The notes: generated by a model from the letters alone, not told the origin. Shown: positions 23,640 to 32,404, counted from the first letter of the stretch. The stretch: 52,694 nucleotides of DNA from JBELHR01 sp049607205 (GCA_049607205.1 JBMYWH010000015.1:1-52694), one strand, 5' to 3'. Program-made: numbers and translations.

Positions 23640-24626
23640 TTGAAAATAAAAGAACTATTAAAAACGAGAATTTTAGTTTTAGATGGGGCCATGGGTACCA
23701 TGTTACAACAATATCGTTTTGAAGAAGAGGATTTCCGTGGAGAACGATTTAAAGATCACCCGGTCTCTTTAAAAGGAAATAATGATTTGCTTTCCCTTAC
23801 TCAAGGAGAAGCAATCAAAACTATACATAAAAAATACCTCGAAGCAGGAGCAGATATCATCGAGACCAATACCTTCTCAGGAACTACCATTGCTATGGCG
23901 GATTATGAGATGGAATCTCTAGTCTATGAGCTGAATTTTGAGTCGGCAAAACTGGCAAAGGAGGCAGCAGATGAATATACAGCGTTGAACCCTAATAAAC
24001 CCCGTTTTGTTGCAGGTTCTATAGGACCAACTAATAGGACAGCAAGTATTTCACCAGATGTAAATGATCCAGGATTTAGAGCGGTAAGTTTTGAAGATTT
24101 AAGACTGGCCTATAAACAACAGGTTGAAGCCTTAGTTGATGGTGGAGCTGATTTGATGTTAGTGGAAACTGTTTTTGACACTTTGAACGCGAAGGCAGCC
24201 TTGTTCGCTATAGAAGAAGTAAAGGAAGAGCGAGGGCTTGATATACCTATCATGCTTAGTGGTACGATAACAGATGCTTCAGGGAGAACCTTGTCTGGAC
24301 AAACAGCTGAAGCCTTTTTGATTTCAGTTTCTCATGTCCCACTTTTAAGCGTTGGTTTAAATTGTGCCTTAGGAGCAAAGCAGTTGACACCTTATTTAGA
24401 GGTGTTGTCAACAAAAAGTGATTTTGCAATCTCTGCACACCCCAATGCCGGACTTCCTAATGCCTTCGGAGAATACGATGAAACTCCTGAAGATATGGCC
24501 GGTCAAATTAGAGATTATGTCGATAGAAATTTGATTAATATTATTGGAGGTTGTTGTGGAACTTCTCCTGAACATATCAAAGCGATTGCACAGGTTGTTG
24601 AACAGGTAAGCCCAAGGAAGATATGA
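23640..24626 (+). CDS. metH: Homocysteine S-methyltransferase module of split methionine synthase
   Basis: The 328 aa protein equals the N-terminal homocysteine-binding barrel of MetH. It has ILVLDGAMGTMLQ at the start, ADIIETNTFSGT, and the zinc ligands Cys242 (GLNCALG) and Cys305-Cys306 (GGCCGTS). The start is a TTG at 23640. The next ATG codons (in GAMGTM) would remove the first beta-strand, and TTAGGAAGA lies just before the TTG. Its stop overlaps the start of the next gene by 4 nt (ATGA). The two chains together make B12-dependent methionine synthase, which methylates homocysteine from 5-methyl-tetrahydrofolate. Confidence 0.94.
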   Translation: MKIKELLKTRILVLDGAMGTMLQQYRFEEEDFRGERFKDHPVSLKGNNDLLSLTQGEAIKTIHKKYLEAGADIIETNTFSGTTIAMADYEMESLVYELNFESAKLAKEAADEYTALNPNKPRFVAGSIGPTNRTASISPDVNDPGFRAVSFEDLRLAYKQQVEALVDGGADLMLVETVFDTLNAKAALFAIEEVKEERGLDIPIMLSGTITDASGRTLSGQTAEAFLISVSHVPLLSVGLNCALGAKQLTPYLEVLSTKSDFAISAHPNAGLPNAFGEYDETPEDMAGQIRDYVDRNLINIIGGCCGTSPEHIKAIAQVVEQVSPRKI

Positions 24627-27301
24627 GTGTAAAGCAAACTAAATTCATGAAGCTTTCTGGTTTAGAACCGTTGGTTTTTACTCCAGATATGAACTTTGTC
24701 AATGTAGGTGAACGTACTAATGTGGCAGGTTCACGTAAGTTCTTGCGTTTGATTAATGAAGGAGATTATGAGCAGGCTTTGAGTATTGCTCGAGATCAAG
24801 TAGAGAACGGAGCACAGATCATCGACATCAATATGGACGATGGATTGATCGATGGAAAGCAAGCGATGGTCAGGTTTTTGAATTTGATTATGGCAGAACC
24901 GGATATTGCTAGAGTTCCGATTATGATAGATTCTTCCAAATGGGAGATCATAGAAGCTGGACTTCAGGTGGTTCAAGGGAAGTGTGTAGTGAATTCGATT
25001 TCTTTAAAAGAGGGAGAAGAGGCTTTTAAGGCGCAGGTAAAAAAACTTAAAAACTATGGTGCTGCCGTGATTGTCATGGCTTTTGATGAACAGGGACAGG
25101 CGGATAGTTATGAGAGAAGATTGGAAATTGCCGAGCGTTCTTATCGAATTATGACCGAAGAATGTGGCTTTCCAGAAGAAGACATCATTTTTGATTTAAA
25201 TATATTTCCGGTAGCAACCGGTATGGAAGAGCACCGTAAAAATGGAGTGGATTTCATTGAGGCGACCAGAACACTTAGAGAAAGACATCCTAATGTTTCT
25301 GTGAGTGGAGGAGTTTCCAATGTTTCCTTTTCTTTTAGAGGAAATAATGTGGTTCGAGAAGCCATGCATTCGGCCTTTTTATACCATGCCATCAAAGCGG
25401 GAATGAATATGGGGATCGTTAATCCATCGATGTTGGTGGTATACGATGATATTCCTCAAGACTTATTGGAGCATGTTGAAGATGTATTACTCGATAGAAG
25501 AGAGGATGCAACTGAGAGATTATTAGAATTTTCTCAAACCGTTAAAGGGGAGAAGAAAAAAGAAGAAAAAACCTTAAAATGGAGAAGTAAACCTCTTCAA
25601 GATCGTATCACTTATGCCTTGGTTAAAGGTATTGATAGTTTTATAGTTGAGGATATAGAGTTGGCACGTCAAGACGCAGATCGCCCTTTGCAGGTGATTG
25701 AAGGTCCGTTGATGGTCGGAATGGGAGTTGTAGGGGACTTGTTCGGTGAAGGAAAGATGTTCCTTCCTCAGGTAGTGAAATCGGCTCGTGTGATGAAAAA
25801 AGCCGTCGCTCATTTGATGCCTTTTATAGAGGCTGAAAAGTCCGATGGAATTCAAACTCAAGGTAAGGTCTTATTGGCTACAGTAAAAGGAGATGTTCAT
25901 GATATTGGTAAGAATATAGTATCTGTAGTTCTGGCTTGTAATAATTATGAAATTATAGATTTAGGGGTGATGGTTCCTGCAGAAAAAATTCTGGAAGAAG
26001 CTGTTAAGCACAATGTAGATGTTATTGGGCTTTCCGGGCTGATTACACCCTCCTTAGATGAAATGGTTTATATCGCCAAGGAGATGAACCGTAGAGAGAT
26101 GAAAATTCCATTATTGATTGGTGGAGCGACAACTTCCAAGGCGCATACGGCGGTTAAAATTGCACAGGAGTACAGTAAAGGAGTGATTCATGTATTGGAT
26201 GCCTCAAGATCTGTAAATGTGGTAAGTGATTTGATTTCTATAGAAAAGGGGCCGGATTTAGTAAAGAATACCTATTTGGAATATGACAGAGTTCGTGACG
26301 GATATTTAAAACGTGCTAAAAGAAAAGAATATTTAGCCCTGGAAAAAGCCAGAGATAATCGTCTTGTGTTGAATTTTGATTCGGAATCTTTATACAAACC
26401 AAATCAGTTAGGTGTTCAGGATTTCGAGTTAGATTTAGACTTGTTAAGACCTTATATTGATTGGACTCCCTTTTTTCAAACTTGGGATTTACACGGAAAA
26501 TACCCTCAAATCCTTCAAGACGAAATTGTTGGGGTAGAGGCTCAAAAAGTCTTTGATGATGCTCGTGAAATGCTGGATAAAATCATTGATCAGAAATGGT
26601 TCCAAGCAAGAGCTGTTGTAGGGTTGTTTGAGGCAAATACGCTTGAGAATCGAGATGATATTCAGGTAACGGATTCTAATGGGGAGAGACATCTGATTCA
26701 CACGCTAAGACAGCAAGGTAAAAAAGGAAAAGGTAAACCTAATATTGCTTTAGCTGATTTTGTGGCTCCAGTGGAAAGCGGACTTCAAGATTATTTGGGA
26801 GCTTTTTGTGTGAGTGCAGGTTTCGGAGTTCAGGAGCATGCTGCTGAATTCTTAGCACAGCATGATGATTATAATAGTATTATGGTGAAGGCTTTGGCCG
26901 ACAGGCTTGCAGAAGCAGCTGCTGAATATATGCATCAAAGAGTAAGATTGGATTATTGGGGGTATCAGAAGGATTCAGCCTTGTCCAATGAAGAATTAAT
27001 TAAGGAAGTCTATCGTGGAATTAGACCTGCGCCGGGTTATCCAGCTTGTCCGGATCACCAGGAAAAGACTAAGATTTGGGAGCTTCTGCAAGTAAGCGAA
27101 AGAATTGGAGTAGAACTGACAGAAAACTTGGCAATGTACCCAGCAGCTTCGGTTTCGGGATTGTATTTTGCCCACCCAGATTCTAAGTATTTCGGTGTAG
27201 GAAGAATTACAGAAGAACAAATAACAGATATCGCCCATAGAAGAGGAATAGATCCAGTGGATTCTGAGAGATGGTTGCAAGCGAATAAAGCAGAAAAATA
27301 G
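24623..27301 (+). CDS. metH: Methionine synthase, folate/B12/activation domains (split MetH C-terminal chain)
   Basis: The 892 aa protein starts with the pterin-binding barrel (about 1-290; FVNVGERTNVAGSRKF, QIIDINMDDGLIDG). A four-helix cap comes next (about 305-405). The cobalamin domain carries D-V-H-D-I-G with the cobalt-ligand His at 426 and the GLSGLITPSLDEM segment. The reactivation domain (about 580-892) has the SAM-binding RPAPGYPACPDH region. It lacks the homocysteine module, which is the preceding gene. Its start overlaps that gene by 4 nt, implying coupled translation. The enzyme requires vitamin B12. Confidence 0.96.
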   Translation: MSVKQTKFMKLSGLEPLVFTPDMNFVNVGERTNVAGSRKFLRLINEGDYEQALSIARDQVENGAQIIDINMDDGLIDGKQAMVRFLNLIMAEPDIARVPIMIDSSKWEIIEAGLQVVQGKCVVNSISLKEGEEAFKAQVKKLKNYGAAVIVMAFDEQGQADSYERRLEIAERSYRIMTEECGFPEEDIIFDLNIFPVATGMEEHRKNGVDFIEATRTLRERHPNVSVSGGVSNVSFSFRGNNVVREAMHSAFLYHAIKAGMNMGIVNPSMLVVYDDIPQDLLEHVEDVLLDRREDATERLLEFSQTVKGEKKKEEKTLKWRSKPLQDRITYALVKGIDSFIVEDIELARQDADRPLQVIEGPLMVGMGVVGDLFGEGKMFLPQVVKSARVMKKAVAHLMPFIEAEKSDGIQTQGKVLLATVKGDVHDIGKNIVSVVLACNNYEIIDLGVMVPAEKILEEAVKHNVDVIGLSGLITPSLDEMVYIAKEMNRREMKIPLLIGGATTSKAHTAVKIAQEYSKGVIHVLDASRSVNVVSDLISIEKGPDLVKNTYLEYDRVRDGYLKRAKRKEYLALEKARDNRLVLNFDSESLYKPNQLGVQDFELDLDLLRPYIDWTPFFQTWDLHGKYPQILQDEIVGVEAQKVFDDAREMLDKIIDQKWFQARAVVGLFEANTLENRDDIQVTDSNGERHLIHTLRQQGKKGKGKPNIALADFVAPVESGLQDYLGAFCVSAGFGVQEHAAEFLAQHDDYNSIMVKALADRLAEAAAEYMHQRVRLDYWGYQKDSALSNEELIKEVYRGIRPAPGYPACPDHQEKTKIWELLQVSERIGVELTENLAMYPAASVSGLYFAHPDSKYFGVGRITEEQITDIAHRRGIDPVDSERWLQANKAEK

Positions 27302-27303
27302 TT

Positions 27304-28260
27304 ATGAAAATTACAGATCACATTAAAAAATCAGAAGGTTCTACCTTGTTTTCTTTTGAAATCGTCACTCCGGAAAAAGGAAAGGACATCAAGAAATTAT
27401 ATGATAATATTGATCCTTTAATGGAATTTAATCCTCCATTTATTGATGTGACGACCTCAAGGGAAGAGTATATTGATATTCCTAAGGGAGATGGTTTGTT
27501 TGAAAGAAGAAAAACGAGAAAGCGTCCTGGAACTATTGCTATTTGTGCAGGGCTTAAATATAAGTATGACGTAGATACGGTTCCTCATGTTCTATGTGGT
27601 GGTTTTTCTAAGGAGGAGACAGAGTATCTATTGGTTGATTGTCAATATTTAGGTATAGACAATGTGATGGCTCTTAGAGGAGATAAAATGAAGCATGAGC
27701 CTTATTTTTCTGCGGCAAAAGGTGGCTATACCTATGCTAGTGAGCTTGTTTCTCAGATTAAACGTCTTAATCAAGGGGAGTTTTTAGATCCACAGATGTC
27801 TATGGAATACCCTATGGATTTCTGTGTAGGAGTGGCGGGGTATCCTGAGAAACATTTTGAATCTCCTTCTTTAAAAAGAGATTTACAAATGCTGAAGCTT
27901 AAAGTAGATGCGGGTGCGGATTATGTGGTGACTCAAATGTTCTTTGACAATCAGAAATATTTTGACTTCGTGAAAGCCGCTCGTGAAATGGGAATTACCG
28001 TTCCTATTATTCCAGGAATTAAACCTGTGGCTGTGAAACGTCATTTACAAATGCTTCCACAAGTATTTCATTTAGATTTTCCAGAAGCTTTAGTTAAGGC
28101 TATTGAGTCTGCCCCGGACAACGCTCATGTAAGAGAGGTTGGAGTCGAGTGGGCTATTGCTCAAAGTAAAGAGTTGATGGCTGCGGGAGTACCGGTATTA
28201 CATTATTATTCTATGGGTAAGGCGGATAATATTAAACGAATAGCTTCTGAAGTCTTTTAA
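27304..28260 (+). CDS. metF: 5,10-methylenetetrahydrofolate reductase
   Basis: The 318 aa protein starts MKITDHIKKSEGSTLFSFEIVTPEKG. It contains HVLCGGFSKEETEYLL, NVMALRGDKM (flavin/folate loop), the VGVAGYPEKHFESP stretch and KVDAGADYVVTQMFFDNQKYFDF, all landmarks of MetF. It makes 5-methyl-THF, the methyl donor for the MetH pair just upstream, from which it is separated by 2 nt. It is the last biosynthetic gene of the riboswitch-controlled operon. Confidence 0.97.
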   Translation: MKITDHIKKSEGSTLFSFEIVTPEKGKDIKKLYDNIDPLMEFNPPFIDVTTSREEYIDIPKGDGLFERRKTRKRPGTIAICAGLKYKYDVDTVPHVLCGGFSKEETEYLLVDCQYLGIDNVMALRGDKMKHEPYFSAAKGGYTYASELVSQIKRLNQGEFLDPQMSMEYPMDFCVGVAGYPEKHFESPSLKRDLQMLKLKVDAGADYVVTQMFFDNQKYFDFVKAAREMGITVPIIPGIKPVAVKRHLQMLPQVFHLDFPEALVKAIESAPDNAHVREVGVEWAIAQSKELMAAGVPVLHYYSMGKADNIKRIASEVF

Positions 28261-28283
28261 ATTTAATTTGTTTAAATTCGAAT

Positions 28284-28694
28284 ATGCTTTCGAAAAAAAC
28301 TAAATATGGAATAAAGGCTCTGACTTTTATAGCAAAGTACTCGTCAGGAGAAGAGCCTGTTCAGATTGCAAGTATTTCTGAAGAAGAGCAAATTTCTCAT
28401 AAATACTTGGAGACCATTTTACTGAGTCTGAAGCGAGCTGGTTATTTAGGTGCTAAGAAGGGTAAAGGAGGTGGATATTACTTATTGAAGCCAGCTTCTG
28501 AAATTTCAATGACTGAGGTCATCCGAGTTTTGGAAGGACCTATTGCCATGCTTCCTTGTGTGAGTTTGAATTATTATGAAAAATGTTCAGATTGCCCGGA
28601 TGAAAATTCTTGTGGGGTTCACAAGCTAATGTTGGAGGTTAGAGACCAGACTTTATCCGTTCTCGGAGGGCACTACCTGTCGGATTTACTTTAA
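28284..28694 (+). CDS. Rrf2 family transcriptional regulator
   Basis: The 136 aa protein has the Rrf2 layout. A winged helix occupies about 1-75 (MLSKKTKYGIKALTFIAKYS, ISHKYLETILLSLKRAGYLGAKKGKGGGYYL). It also has a cysteine group at Cys92, Cys101, Cys104 and Cys110, similar in place to the Fe-S ligands of IscR. It starts 24 nt after metF and lies just before the sulfate-assimilation operon, so it is a likely sensor of cysteine, sulfide or Fe-S status. An inverted repeat at 28770-28792 is a candidate site. Direct ligand and target are unproven. Confidence 0.9.
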   Translation: MLSKKTKYGIKALTFIAKYSSGEEPVQIASISEEEQISHKYLETILLSLKRAGYLGAKKGKGGGYYLLKPASEISMTEVIRVLEGPIAMLPCVSLNYYEKCSDCPDENSCGVHKLMLEVRDQTLSVLGGHYLSDLL

Positions 28695-28769
28695 GAAATT
28701 TTAATAATTTTGTTAATTTTTTAGAATTAATTATGTGGTTTTCGGATAATTAGTATTTTTACACTTTAT

Positions 28770-28792
28770 TACCCTACCAAATCCATAGGGTA
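28770..28792. promoter_or_regulatory. Inverted repeat in front of the cys operon (candidate Rrf2 site)
   Basis: TACCCTA (28770-28776) and TAGGGTA (28786-28792) form a 7 bp dyad with a 9 nt spacer, ending 9 nt before the start of the DUF2061 gene. It lies directly between the Rrf2 gene and the operon it may control. It could instead be an RNA hairpin. Confidence 0.4.
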
Positions 28793-28801
28793 TTAGGTTT
28801 T

Positions 28802-29074
28802 ATGATAATAGACTATTTTTTTCAAAAATCCAATAAGCCATCTAAAGTAAGTGCTACTTCCGAAGCTACGGCACGTAGTGTTGTGAAATCTATAAGTTGG
28901 AGGATCATAGGGACGCTCGACACGGTTGTGATTTCCTATATCGTTACAGGTGAATTAACTCTAGCTTTTTCAATTGGTAGTATTGAGTTATTAACTAAAA
29001 TGCTCCTGTATTTTTTCCATGAACGATTCTGGAATCAAATTACTTGGGGTAAACAAGACAAGAAATTAAAATGA
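28802..29074 (+). CDS. DUF2061 small membrane protein
   Basis: The 90 aa protein has the DUF2061 pattern. A basic start leads into SVVKSISWRIIGTLDTVVIS, a first membrane segment (about 32-52), then IGSIELLTKMLLYFFHERFW with a second hydrophobic segment (about 58-75). It would sit in the inner membrane with two segments. It is the first gene of the cys operon and overlaps cysH by 4 nt (ATGA), so it is translationally coupled to sulfate assimilation. The molecular role is not known. A part in sulfate or sulfite handling is inference from position only. Confidence 0.85.
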   Translation: MIIDYFFQKSNKPSKVSATSEATARSVVKSISWRIIGTLDTVVISYIVTGELTLAFSIGSIELLTKMLLYFFHERFWNQITWGKQDKKLK

Positions 29075-29679
29075 ATATTGAATTAATTAATGAAGAGTTA
29101 AAGGATGCCCGTCCTGAGGAAATTGTGACTTGGGCACTTAAAAATGCTAAGAAACCTGTGATCACAACAAATTTCAGACCCTATGAAGGAGCTATATTAA
29201 ATGTGGTTACAGAACAAAGTCCTTCTATAGATGTGTTGTGGTGTGATACGGGCTACAATACCACTCAAACTTATAAGCACGCTACGGAGCTTATAGATAT
29301 TTTAGGCTTAAATATTGACTTGTTTGTACCTAAGCAGACCACTGCCTATCGCGATCATGTTATAGGTGTGCCTTCTGTCGATGATCCATTGCATGAGGTG
29401 TTTACTCAACAAGTGAAATTAGAGCCTTTTCAAAGAGCCATGGCCAAGCATAAACCAGATGTTTGGTTTACTAATTTAAGAAAAGGACAAACCGCCTTTA
29501 GAGATTCTATTGGTATAGTATCTAGAAGTCAAGACGGTGTTATTAAAGTAAGTCCATTTTATAATTTTTCAGATGCTGAATTAGATGCATACTTGATTTC
29601 AAAGAATCTGCCTAATGAGTTTCGCTATTTTGATCCAACAAAAGTAGAAGCGACAAGAGAGTGTGGATTACATAAATAA
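29071..29679 (+). CDS. cysH: Phosphoadenylyl-sulfate (or adenylyl-sulfate) reductase
   Basis: The 202 aa protein has the reductase fold with PVITTNFRPYEGAI (P-loop-like region), VLWCDTGYNTTQTYKHA, and the C-terminal catalytic motif ECGLH with Cys198. The Cys-Cys/Cys-x-x-Cys pairs that bind the 4Fe-4S cluster in bacterial APS reductases are absent: only Cys at the WCDTG motif and Cys198 are present. By family rule this points to PAPS as substrate, which needs an APS kinase. None is fused to cysN or present in the window. Thioredoxin (gene at 31953) would be the reductant. Confidence 0.9.
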   Translation: MNIELINEELKDARPEEIVTWALKNAKKPVITTNFRPYEGAILNVVTEQSPSIDVLWCDTGYNTTQTYKHATELIDILGLNIDLFVPKQTTAYRDHVIGVPSVDDPLHEVFTQQVKLEPFQRAMAKHKPDVWFTNLRKGQTAFRDSIGIVSRSQDGVIKVSPFYNFSDAELDAYLISKNLPNEFRYFDPTKVEATRECGLHK

Positions 29680-29687
29680 GAAGAAAA

Positions 29688-30593
29688 ATGAAAAAAAACA
29701 TATTAGAACAATCTCCTTTAGAGAGTGAAGCAATCTATATATTTCGTGAGGTAGTGAGCCAGTTTGAAAAGCCGGTTTTATTGTTTTCTGGAGGAAAAGA
29801 TAGTATCACCTTAGTGAGGCTCGCACAAAAGGCTTTTTATCCATCAAAAATCCCTTTCCCTTTAATGCACATCGATACCGGGCATAATTTTCCTGAGACC
29901 ATTGCTTTTAGAGATAAACTCGTTGAAGAATTGGGTGTAGAACTCATTGTACGATACGTCCAGGATAATATTGACTCGGGAAGAGTTAAGGAAGAAGAGG
30001 GTAAATATGCTTCTAGAAACATGCTGCAAACCGAGACTTTATTGGATGCTATAGAAGAATTTGGCTTTGATGCTTGTATCGGTGGTGCTCGTAGAGATGA
30101 AGAGAAAGCAAGAGCAAAGGAGCGCATTTTTTCTGTTCGAGATGATTTCGGTTCTTGGGATGAAAAAAATCAAAGACCAGAACTTTTCGATCTGCTCAAT
30201 GGAAGAATTGATTTAGGACAGAATGTACGAGTATTTCCCATCTCGAATTGGACAGAACTTGATGTTTGGTCTTATATTAAGGAAGAAAACCTTGAAATAC
30301 CAAGCATTTATTTTGCCCATCAAAGGGATACTTTTATCCGAGATGGCCTTATCTGGACGGCGGATGATCAGGCAGTATACCGAGAACAAGAGGAGGAAGT
30401 AAGTCCTAGAATGGTAAGATTCAGGACTGTTGGAGATATGAGTTGTACCGCAGCAGTGATGTCTGAGGCTCAGACCTTAGATCAAGTAGTAGAAGAAATT
30501 AGGAATTCAAGAATATCTGAACGTGGGGCTCGTATCGATGATAAAAGATCGGAAGGAGCCATGGAAAAGAGAAAACAACAGGGATATTTTTAA
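29688..30593 (+). CDS. cysD: Sulfate adenylyltransferase subunit 2
   Basis: The 301 aa protein carries the PP-loop SGGKDSITL at about 35-43, FPLMHIDTGHNFPETIAFRD, CIGGARRDEEKARAKERIFS, and the closing RISERGARIDDKRSEGAMEKRKQQGYF region typical of CysD. It forms the catalytic subunit of ATP sulfurylase, making adenylyl sulfate (APS) from ATP and sulfate, with GTP-driven CysN. It sits 8 nt after cysH and 11 nt before cysN in one operon. Confidence 0.97.
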   Translation: MKKNILEQSPLESEAIYIFREVVSQFEKPVLLFSGGKDSITLVRLAQKAFYPSKIPFPLMHIDTGHNFPETIAFRDKLVEELGVELIVRYVQDNIDSGRVKEEEGKYASRNMLQTETLLDAIEEFGFDACIGGARRDEEKARAKERIFSVRDDFGSWDEKNQRPELFDLLNGRIDLGQNVRVFPISNWTELDVWSYIKEENLEIPSIYFAHQRDTFIRDGLIWTADDQAVYREQEEEVSPRMVRFRTVGDMSCTAAVMSEAQTLDQVVEEIRNSRISERGARIDDKRSEGAMEKRKQQGYF

Positions 30594-30604
30594 ATAGTCA
30601 AACT

Positions 30605-31852
30605 ATGGATGTAATTAAAATTGCCACGGCCGGAAGTGTCGATGATGGTAAGAGTACATTAATCGGAAGAATCCTTTATGATACAGGGAGTTTGACCGAT
30701 GATAAAATAACGCAAATTGAAGAAAAAAGCCGTGCTATGGGCTTTGATTATCTGGACTTTTCTCTAGCAACGGATGGATTGATGGCGGAGAGAGAGCAAG
30801 GGATTACGATCGATGTAGCACATATTTACTTTTCATATCAAAACAAAAGTTTTATTATAGCTGACTCACCAGGTCATGTTGAATATACACGTAATATGGT
30901 GACAGGAGCTTCGAATTCTGATATGTCTATTGTCCTTGTTGACGCTAGAAAAGGGGTGGTTGAACAAACCTACAGGCATTTGTTTATCAATAACCTTCTA
31001 GGGATTAAATATATTATTGTTGCCATAAATAAAATGGACTTAGTGGACTATGATCAGCAGGCATATTTGGATATTAAAAGCGAGATTGAAACTTTATTGG
31101 GACGTGGAGAGCAGAAGGACAGGCAAGTAGTTTTTGTTCCTGTTAGCGCCCTAAAGGGCCAAAACCTTCTTGAAAAGTCAGAAAAAATGCCTTGGTATAA
31201 TGGAGCTACACTAATGAGTTATATGGAGACTTTTAGCGAATTTAATAGTGAAGATGAACAACTCATGAGGTATCCAGTACAACATGTTATTCGTCCTAAA
31301 ACCGAAGAATATCACGATTTCAGAGCTTTTAGTGGGAAAGTATATGGGTCTCAGATACAGGTTGGAGATGCCGTTAGAGTCTTGCCTTCAGAAAAAACAT
31401 CTACGGTCAAGGCCATTCACAGTGATATGAAGGCTTTTGATTTGGCTAAAAAAGGAGCTTCTGTAAGTATTGAACTTACAGATGAGGTTCAAGTTAGTCG
31501 TGGAGACATGATTGTCAAACAGGGTGAAGAACCAACGGTCTCTAAGGAAATTAAAGCTAAGATTTGCTGGATGGATCAGGATGCTCTGAGTGTAGGAGGG
31601 AAATATTATTTACAGCATAATACCAATACGGTACTTGCTAAGGTTGTGGATATTCAAGGAGAGCTGAAGAGTGATTTTTCGGGCTTGGATCCTCAGGTAG
31701 ATCATCTGGATTTAAATCAGATTGGATATGTGAACTTGAAGTTGAATAAAGCTTTGTGCTATGATTCATTTTCAACTCATAAACAAAATGGTTCCTTTAT
31801 ATTAATTGATTCAAAAACCAATACGACAGCAGGAGTTGGGTTTATTGCATAA
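30605..31852 (+). CDS. cysN: Sulfate adenylyltransferase subunit 1 (GTPase)
   Basis: The 415 aa protein is an EF-Tu-like GTPase with G1 GSVDDGKST (about 10-18), the LMAEREQGITIDVA switch region, G3 DSPGHVEYT and G4 NKMDLVD, followed by two beta-barrel domains. It activates CysD. The length corresponds to CysN alone: no APS kinase (CysC) domain is fused at the C-terminus, unlike CysNC proteins. It is the last gene of the DUF2061-cysH-cysD-cysN operon. Confidence 0.97.
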   Translation: MDVIKIATAGSVDDGKSTLIGRILYDTGSLTDDKITQIEEKSRAMGFDYLDFSLATDGLMAEREQGITIDVAHIYFSYQNKSFIIADSPGHVEYTRNMVTGASNSDMSIVLVDARKGVVEQTYRHLFINNLLGIKYIIVAINKMDLVDYDQQAYLDIKSEIETLLGRGEQKDRQVVFVPVSALKGQNLLEKSEKMPWYNGATLMSYMETFSEFNSEDEQLMRYPVQHVIRPKTEEYHDFRAFSGKVYGSQIQVGDAVRVLPSEKTSTVKAIHSDMKAFDLAKKGASVSIELTDEVQVSRGDMIVKQGEEPTVSKEIKAKICWMDQDALSVGGKYYLQHNTNTVLAKVVDIQGELKSDFSGLDPQVDHLDLNQIGYVNLKLNKALCYDSFSTHKQNGSFILIDSKTNTTAGVGFIA

Positions 31853-31916
31853 TTTTGATTAATTCAACTATAAGAAAATTTGATTTTAAGTCTATGAATT
31901 TAAATGTCATTATACG

Positions 31917-31924
31917 TACATTTG
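31917..31924 (+). promoter_or_regulatory. Candidate -7 box of trxA (TACATTTG)
   Basis: An exact TAnnTTTG match lies 28 nt before the trxA ATG, so trxA probably has its own promoter as well as possible readthrough from cysN. Confidence 0.5.
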
Positions 31925-31952
31925 TGTTATTAAATAGAATAAAAACATAATT

Positions 31953-32270
31953 ATGGCTTTAGAAATCACAGACGCAACTTTTGACGAAGTAGTATTAAAA
32001 TCAGACAAACCAGTATTAGTAGACTTTTGGGCTGCTTGGTGTGGACCTTGTAGAATGGTTGGACCAGTAATAGAAGAAATTTCTTCTGATTACGAAGGTA
32101 AAGCTGTAGTAGGAAAAGTCGATGTAGATGCGAATCAAGAATTTGCTGCAAAATACGGAGTACGTAACATTCCAACGGTATTACTTTTCAAAAATGGAGA
32201 AGTAATTGATAAGCAAGTAGGAGTTGCTCCTAAAACAACTTATACGGATAAAATTGATGCAGCACTCTAA
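31953..32270 (+). CDS. trxA: Thioredoxin
   Basis: The 105 aa protein is a standard single-domain thioredoxin with active site WCGPC (Cys30, Cys33), the DFWAAW approach, the KVDVDANQEFAAKYGVRNIPT stretch with cis-Pro, and no signal peptide, so it is cytosolic. It supplies electrons to ribonucleotide reductase and to the CysH-type reductase encoded about 2.3 kb upstream. It has its own candidate promoter and a terminator directly after it. Confidence 0.97.
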   Translation: MALEITDATFDEVVLKSDKPVLVDFWAAWCGPCRMVGPVIEEISSDYEGKAVVGKVDVDANQEFAAKYGVRNIPTVLLFKNGEVIDKQVGVAPKTTYTDKIDAAL

Positions 32271-32296
32271 GAATTTCTTAGAAATCAGATAAAGAG

Positions 32297-32325
32297 AGAC
32301 TTAGCTTTGCTAGGTCTTTTTTTTT
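32297..32325 (+). terminator. Intrinsic terminator after trxA
   Basis: AGACTTAGC (32297-32305) pairs with GCTAGGTCT (32309-32317), with one wobble, around TTT and is followed by a run of nine T. Confidence 0.85.
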
Positions 32326-32357
32326 GAAAATTTTCACATTTTTTTTCTCAAAAAGCC

Positions 32358-32387
32358 TTGTAGATTAGTAAAAGCTGCTTATATTTG
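32358..32387 (+). promoter_or_regulatory. Promoter of tRNA-Asp (TTG, 19 nt, TATATTTG)
   Basis: TTG at 32358-32360 and TATATTTG at 32380-32387 with exactly 19 nt between them match the phylum consensus. The tRNA begins 18 nt after the -7 box. Confidence 0.8.
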
Positions 32388-32404
32388 CACACGCTAAACG
32401 CAAC

